64,000 nt of DNA, taken from positions 2,604,001 through 2,668,000 of the forward strand of contig NZ_JACCAE010000001.1 in NCBI RefSeq assembly GCF_013409205.1. The letters run 5' to 3'. A program made the translations under genes and the position numbers. The stretch is from Janibacter cremeus. Lineage in GTDB: Bacteria > Actinomycetota > Actinomycetes > Actinomycetales > Dermatophilaceae. Positions 60,933-64,000 of this stretch are shown one piece after another (position 1 is the first letter of the stretch; every line of letters starts with the position of its first letter). A model generated the notes under the pieces. The model had not been told where the DNA came from and did no database searches. It was given only the letters and a program-made list of their open reading frames with translations.

Positions 60933-62389
60933 CCAGTCCGTCAGGGCACCGCCGCGCCTGGGCCCACCCGGTGGCCCGTGTCATCGCCGTCGGTGCGCTG
61001 TCCGCGGGGATCGTCCTGGGCGTCGATCGCCTCGGGGCGGTCCCCACCGACGCGGCACCGCAGGTCGCGGGGAAGCAGGTCGCGGCGACGAGCGTCACCG
61101 CCTACTGCCCGGGTGACCCGTTCACCGACAAGTCCGAGGTCGACGTCACCGGCGAGATCTCGGCGCACACAGCGCCGGGCCCGGTGCTCGAGGGCGTGAT
61201 CACCCCGAGCGAGGAGCCGGGGGAGATCAGCATCCGGGACCTGTCCACCGACCCGAGCAGCGACACCGATCAGGACGAGCCGCCCAGGAGTGGCCCCACC
61301 GACCTGGTCGAGGACGAGCTCGATGGGCCGGTGCGGGTCCGTGCCCGGCAGCACCATGCCCCCGGTGCGGTCATGTCGCAGTCCTTCGTCGCCGGTGGCG
61401 AGCGGGCGACTGGTCTGGCCGCGATGCCGTGCACGGCACCGATCGCCGACGCGTGGCTCGTCTCGGGCGGCGCCGAGGACGGCCGCCAGGAGCACCTCGT
61501 GCTGACCAATCCCGGCGCCAACGCCGTCTCCGTGACGCTCGACGCGCTCGGGGCGAAGGGGGAGGAGTCCGTCGTCGTCCCGCCGCGGGACCGCACGGTC
61601 GTCCTCCTCGACGCGATCGGCGGGACGGACGCACCGCAGGCGGTGCACGTCTCCAGCAGCAACGGGCTCGTCGTCCCGACGATCGTCGACCACCACCTCG
61701 ACGGGTTGGTCCCCGCCGGGGTCGAGACCACGGCCGCGACGACCTCACCGAGCAGGCGCCAGGTCATCCCAGCGGGCGCCGGCGGTGACGAGCGCGGGGT
61801 CGTCGTCGGGGCGCCCGGCGGGAGCGACGCCGTCGTCCAGGTCCGCAGTCTCGGCGAGGACGGCTCGCGCAGCGCGAGCGTCGAGACCGTCCCGGCCGGC
61901 AGCGCCGTCGACCTCGACCTGCCCGAGCAGGAGTCCGGGGTGCACGGCTGGCTCGTCGAGTCCGACGAACCGGTCGTGGCGGCCGCCCACCTGACCACCC
62001 GGGCACCCGACGGGACCCGTGACATGGCCTGGTCGGTGGCGACCACCGCCGTGCGATCCCTCGGTGGGGTCGCGCTGCCCGCCACGACGGGTGGCGACGT
62101 CACCCGGTCCGTCAGCGTCACTGCAGACGAGGAGCCGGCGACGGCGGAGGTGCTCGCCCTGCGTGACGGGGAGGTCACCAAGCAGGAGGTCTCACTGGCG
62201 GCGGGACACAGCACTGCCGTGCCCGTCGCAGCGGCCGAAGCGGTGTGGGTGCGGCCCACCAGCGGCGTGGTCCACGCCGCGGCGCTACTCGTGGGTGGTG
62301 ACGGCGCGGAGCAGGCCCGCGCGACGTCCTTGCCCATCGAGTCCTCGAGGGTGGCCGTACGCGACATCGAGGTCGTCCACCAGCGCTGA
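60929..62389 (+). CDS. DUF5719 family secreted protein
   Basis: 486 residues. One N-terminal hydrophobic helix (about 15-33) anchors or exports it; the rest is extracytoplasmic and beta-rich, with repeated segments such as HLVLTNPGANAVSVTLDALG and VVVGAPGGSDAVVQVRSLGEDG. Two cysteines flank the first domain (AYCPGD, MPCTAP). The ATG overlaps the glycosyltransferase stop by four bases, so the two proteins are made together, probably as an envelope-polymer pair. The function is unknown. Confidence 0.87.
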   Translation: MTSPSGHRRAWAHPVARVIAVGALSAGIVLGVDRLGAVPTDAAPQVAGKQVAATSVTAYCPGDPFTDKSEVDVTGEISAHTAPGPVLEGVITPSEEPGEISIRDLSTDPSSDTDQDEPPRSGPTDLVEDELDGPVRVRARQHHAPGAVMSQSFVAGGERATGLAAMPCTAPIADAWLVSGGAEDGRQEHLVLTNPGANAVSVTLDALGAKGEESVVVPPRDRTVVLLDAIGGTDAPQAVHVSSSNGLVVPTIVDHHLDGLVPAGVETTAATTSPSRRQVIPAGAGGDERGVVVGAPGGSDAVVQVRSLGEDGSRSASVETVPAGSAVDLDLPEQESGVHGWLVESDEPVVAAAHLTTRAPDGTRDMAWSVATTAVRSLGGVALPATTGGDVTRSVSVTADEEPATAEVLALRDGEVTKQEVSLAAGHSTAVPVAAAEAVWVRPTSGVVHAAALLVGGDGAEQARATSLPIESSRVAVRDIEVVHQR

Positions 62390-62395
62390 GGACGC

Positions 62396-62794
62396 TCAGG
62401 GCCGGTGGGGGTCGATCTCCCAGGGGGCCACGCCCAGCAGCAGCGCGATCTGCTCGACGAGAACGTCGTGCACGATGACCGCGTGGTTGCGTCCCCGAGC
62501 CGCTGTGAGGATCGGGCGACGGTAGACGACGATGCGGGCGGGCAGTCTCCCCCTGGACGGCCACAACCGGGCGAGTGGGACACCGTCCTCCCACGATGCG
62601 GGGTCGGAGGGTGGGACCTCCTCGACCGCGAACTCCACCTGTGACCAGCGCCGTCCCAGCACGGCTTCGTAGCGGCGGGCGACATCGAGGACCAGGTCGT
62701 CGAAGGCCTGCGCCCGCGAGGTCATCGCCGGGACACCCGGGTGGGCCAACGGCCCACGGATCCCGCGTCCTCGTCGGTCCCGGTAGCGGCTCAT
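62396..62794 (-). CDS. Zincin-like metallopeptidase family protein with degenerate active site
   Basis: 132 residues. It resembles the PF06262 (zincin-like) family: FDDLVLDVARRYEAVL, VPLARLWPSRGRLPARIVVYRRPI, and a C-terminal LLGVAPWEIDP. Where the family often has HExxH, the sequence reads VIVHDVLVEQIALLLG, so two zinc ligands are lost and catalysis is doubtful. ATG 62794 follows TACGAT by 7 nt. Its mycobacterial counterpart (Rv3259) lies at the same place, next to DUF3499. Confidence 0.85.
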   Translation of the reverse strand: MSRYRDRRGRGIRGPLAHPGVPAMTSRAQAFDDLVLDVARRYEAVLGRRWSQVEFAVEEVPPSDPASWEDGVPLARLWPSRGRLPARIVVYRRPILTAARGRNHAVIVHDVLVEQIALLLGVAPWEIDPHRP

Positions 62795-62864
62795 CACAAC
62801 GATCGTAGAGCCCCGCGGCGCGCCGGTCCGCGGGGCCGATGCAGGCGTGGCCTATCGTGCACGG

Positions 62865-63248
62865 GTGACTCTTTCCCGACAGTGTTCCCGAGCGGCGTGC
62901 CCGCGACCGGCTGCCGGGACGCTGACCTACGTCTACTCCGACTCGACCGTGGTGCTGGGCCCTCTGGCCACCTACGCCGAGCCGCACGCCTACGACCTCT
63001 GCGACCAGCACGCCGCGCGCCTGACCGCCCCCCGCGGTTGGGACGTCGTGCGACTGGCCACCGACCAGCCGGCGCCGGCGTCCCATGACGACCTCGTCGC
63101 CATCGCGGAGGCGGTGCGCACCCGCCCCGCGCCCGCCACCGACTCCGAGCGCACCGCACACGTCCCCACGAGCGCCCGGCCGGAGCCCGACAGCGTGACC
63201 GAGACCGGCCGCCGCGGCCACCTGCGCGTCCTGCGCGACCTCGACTGA
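62865..63248 (+). CDS. DUF3499 family protein
   Basis: 127 residues from GTG 62865, which follows TATCGT by 6 nt. Conserved N-terminus SRQCSRAACPRPAAGTLTYVYSDSTVVLGPL and YDLCDQHAARLTAPRGWDVVRL, with four cysteines that could form a zinc site. The C-terminal 40 residues are variable. The family is restricted to actinobacteria and of unknown function. It is consistently found between the zincin-like gene and the phosphomannomutase. Confidence 0.9.
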   Translation: MTLSRQCSRAACPRPAAGTLTYVYSDSTVVLGPLATYAEPHAYDLCDQHAARLTAPRGWDVVRLATDQPAPASHDDLVAIAEAVRTRPAPATDSERTAHVPTSARPEPDSVTETGRRGHLRVLRDLD

Positions 63249-63345
63249 CCCCCTTCGCGGCGCCCACGCGGAACGTCGGCCCCACGAGCGACGGCCGTCG
63301 CCATGCGGCCGCCGCGACCGCCCACCGGCGAACTAGGCTGACGTC

Positions 63346-64000
63346 GTGACCACCCTCGCCGACTTCGTCAAGGCCTATGACGTGCGTGGGCTCGTGCCCG
63401 ACCAGCTGGACGTCCACGTCGTCCATGCCCTTGCCGCCGCTTTCGCCGAGGTGATCGCGCTCGCCGACGAGGCACCGGGGGTCGTCATCGGCCACGACAT
63501 GCGGCCGAGCTCATCGGAACTCGTCGACGCCTTCGCCGCCGGTGTCACCGCCCGCGGGACCGACGTCGTCCTCATCGGCCTTGCCAGCACGGACGAGCTC
63601 TACTACGCCAGTGGCGCGCTCGGTATGCCGGGCGCCATGTTCACCGCCAGCCACAACCCGGCGCGGTACAACGGCATCAAGTTCTGCCGTTCCGGGGCCC
63701 GGCCCGTCGGGCAGGACTCCGGCCTGGCGCGCATCCGTGACCTGGCCCAACAGCACCTCGACGCCGGGGTGACCACCTTCGACGGCGTCACCCCGGGTCA
63801 GGTGTCGAGACGCGATGTCCTGGCGGACTACGCCGCCTTCCTGCGTGGCCTCGTCGACCTGGGCGGGTCGCGGCCCCTGAGGGTGAGCGTCGACGCCGGC
63901 AACGGCATGGGCGGCCTGACCGTCCCGGCCGTCCTCGGGACGGACGCAGGACTGGCCGACCTGCCCCTGACGATCGATCCGATGTACTTCGAGCTCGACG
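63346..64000 (+). CDS. manB: Phosphomannomutase/phosphoglucomutase, N-terminal part (continues outside window)
   Basis: The first 218 residues from GTG 63346. The N-terminus FVKAYDVRGLVPDQLD, VVIGHDMRPSSSELVDAFAAG and the phosphoserine loop FTASHNPARYNGIKFCR with the catalytic serine identify ManB/PmmA. It interconverts mannose-6- and mannose-1-phosphate, feeding GDP-mannose for envelope mannans and glycolipids. The metal, sugar and phosphate loops lie beyond the edge. GTG follows TAGGCT by 6 nt. This is the second phosphohexomutase in the window and differs from the 584-residue form at 4.4 kb. Confidence 0.92.
   Translation, partial: MTTLADFVKAYDVRGLVPDQLDVHVVHALAAAFAEVIALADEAPGVVIGHDMRPSSSELVDAFAAGVTARGTDVVLIGLASTDELYYASGALGMPGAMFTASHNPARYNGIKFCRSGARPVGQDSGLARIRDLAQQHLDAGVTTFDGVTPGQVSRRDVLADYAAFLRGLVDLGGSRPLRVSVDAGNGMGGLTVPAVLGTDAGLADLPLTIDPMYFELD

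Noticed and set aside
3066..63257. CGAAGGGGG as FtsK-orienting KOPS
   Set aside because: It partly matches GGGNAGGG, but the strand distribution is nearly balanced within one 64-kb segment, whereas KOPS should be strongly polarised.
199..63791. Many long open frames on the opposite strand or in other frames, such as the 553-codon frame at 5348-7009, the 686-codon frame at 10472-12532 and the 879-codon frame at 50280-52919
   Set aside because: They mirror real genes in very GC-rich DNA, have Arg/Pro/Gly/Asp-rich composition without domains, and conflict with clearly homologous genes on the other strand.

Overview
The window is very GC-rich actinobacterial chromosome. It has a WhiB regulator, an F420 gene (cofD), an acyl-CoA carboxylase with an epsilon subunit, actinobacteria-restricted families (TIGR03089, TIGR02569, DUF3499, DUF5719) and many starts that look leaderless: a TANNNT box 6-7 nt before ATG/GTG and no Shine-Dalgarno sequence. 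From gene content I infer a member of Micrococcales, plausibly Intrasporangiaceae (Janibacter-like); this is inference. I see no rRNA, tRNA, CRISPR array, prophage or insertion sequence.

Layout. 0-7 kb: nucleoside salvage (3' end of deoA, a cupin, add, deoC, a YigZ-type protein, a uridine kinase, a phosphohexomutase, punA). 7-12 kb: an LpdA-type flavoprotein lacking one redox cysteine, an MFS transporter with an extra C-terminal domain, and a biotin carboxylase/BCCP subunit. 12-22 kb: a response regulator plus a histidine kinase that runs in frame into a DUF4173 membrane protein, a MoxR/VWA pair, a helix-turn-helix protein with a Ser/Thr kinase, and a surface VWA protein under a striking operator pair. 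22-26 kb: a MerR-controlled acyl-CoA dehydrogenase and carboxyltransferase. 25-34 kb: secreted S8 peptidase, Maf, secreted lipase, DUF885 peptidase, methyltransferase, RNase HI, MOSC protein and a DUF559 protein, separated by strong hairpins. 34-45 kb: accE-accD, birA, a class III cyclase, a two-component system, GtrA, purK-purE, a CoA-binding protein, UDP-glucose dehydrogenase, an acyl-CoA dehydrogenase and a 3-hydroxyacyl-CoA dehydrogenase. 45-64 kb: LCP ligase, glycosyltransferase, CoA-transferase pair, a wall hydrolase with eight peptidoglycan-binding repeats, TIGR03089, a UPF0104 membrane protein, TIGR02569, a DNA glycosylase, cofD, whiB, a giant glycosyltransferase, DUF5719, a zincin-like protein, DUF3499 and the start of manB.

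The backbone (deoA/add, punA, lpdA, accA, maf, accE/accD/birA, gtrA, purK/purE, acyl-CoA dehydrogenase, LCP, TIGR03089, cofD, whiB, zincin, DUF3499, manB) follows, as I recall it, the order of the Mycobacterium tuberculosis Rv3257-Rv3314 region. The 12-34 kb stretch looks like accessory genes placed within that conserved frame, between accA and accE.

How the genes work together. deoA, deoC, add, punA, the uridine kinase and the mutase recover bases and pentose carbon. The biotin carboxylase, accD, accE and birA form a complete acyl-CoA carboxylase system with its biotin ligase. The acyl-CoA and 3-hydroxyacyl-CoA dehydrogenases and the CoA-transferase fit fatty-acid, branched-chain or ketone-body catabolism. 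LCP, the glycosyltransferases, UDP-glucose dehydrogenase, the wall hydrolase, WhiB and ManB belong to envelope building and division. The most unexpected signals are a nine-base word, CGAAGGGGG, found about 35 times; the kinase-DUF4173 fusion; mutually exclusive hairpins upstream of accA; and a paired palindrome in front of the VWA surface protein.
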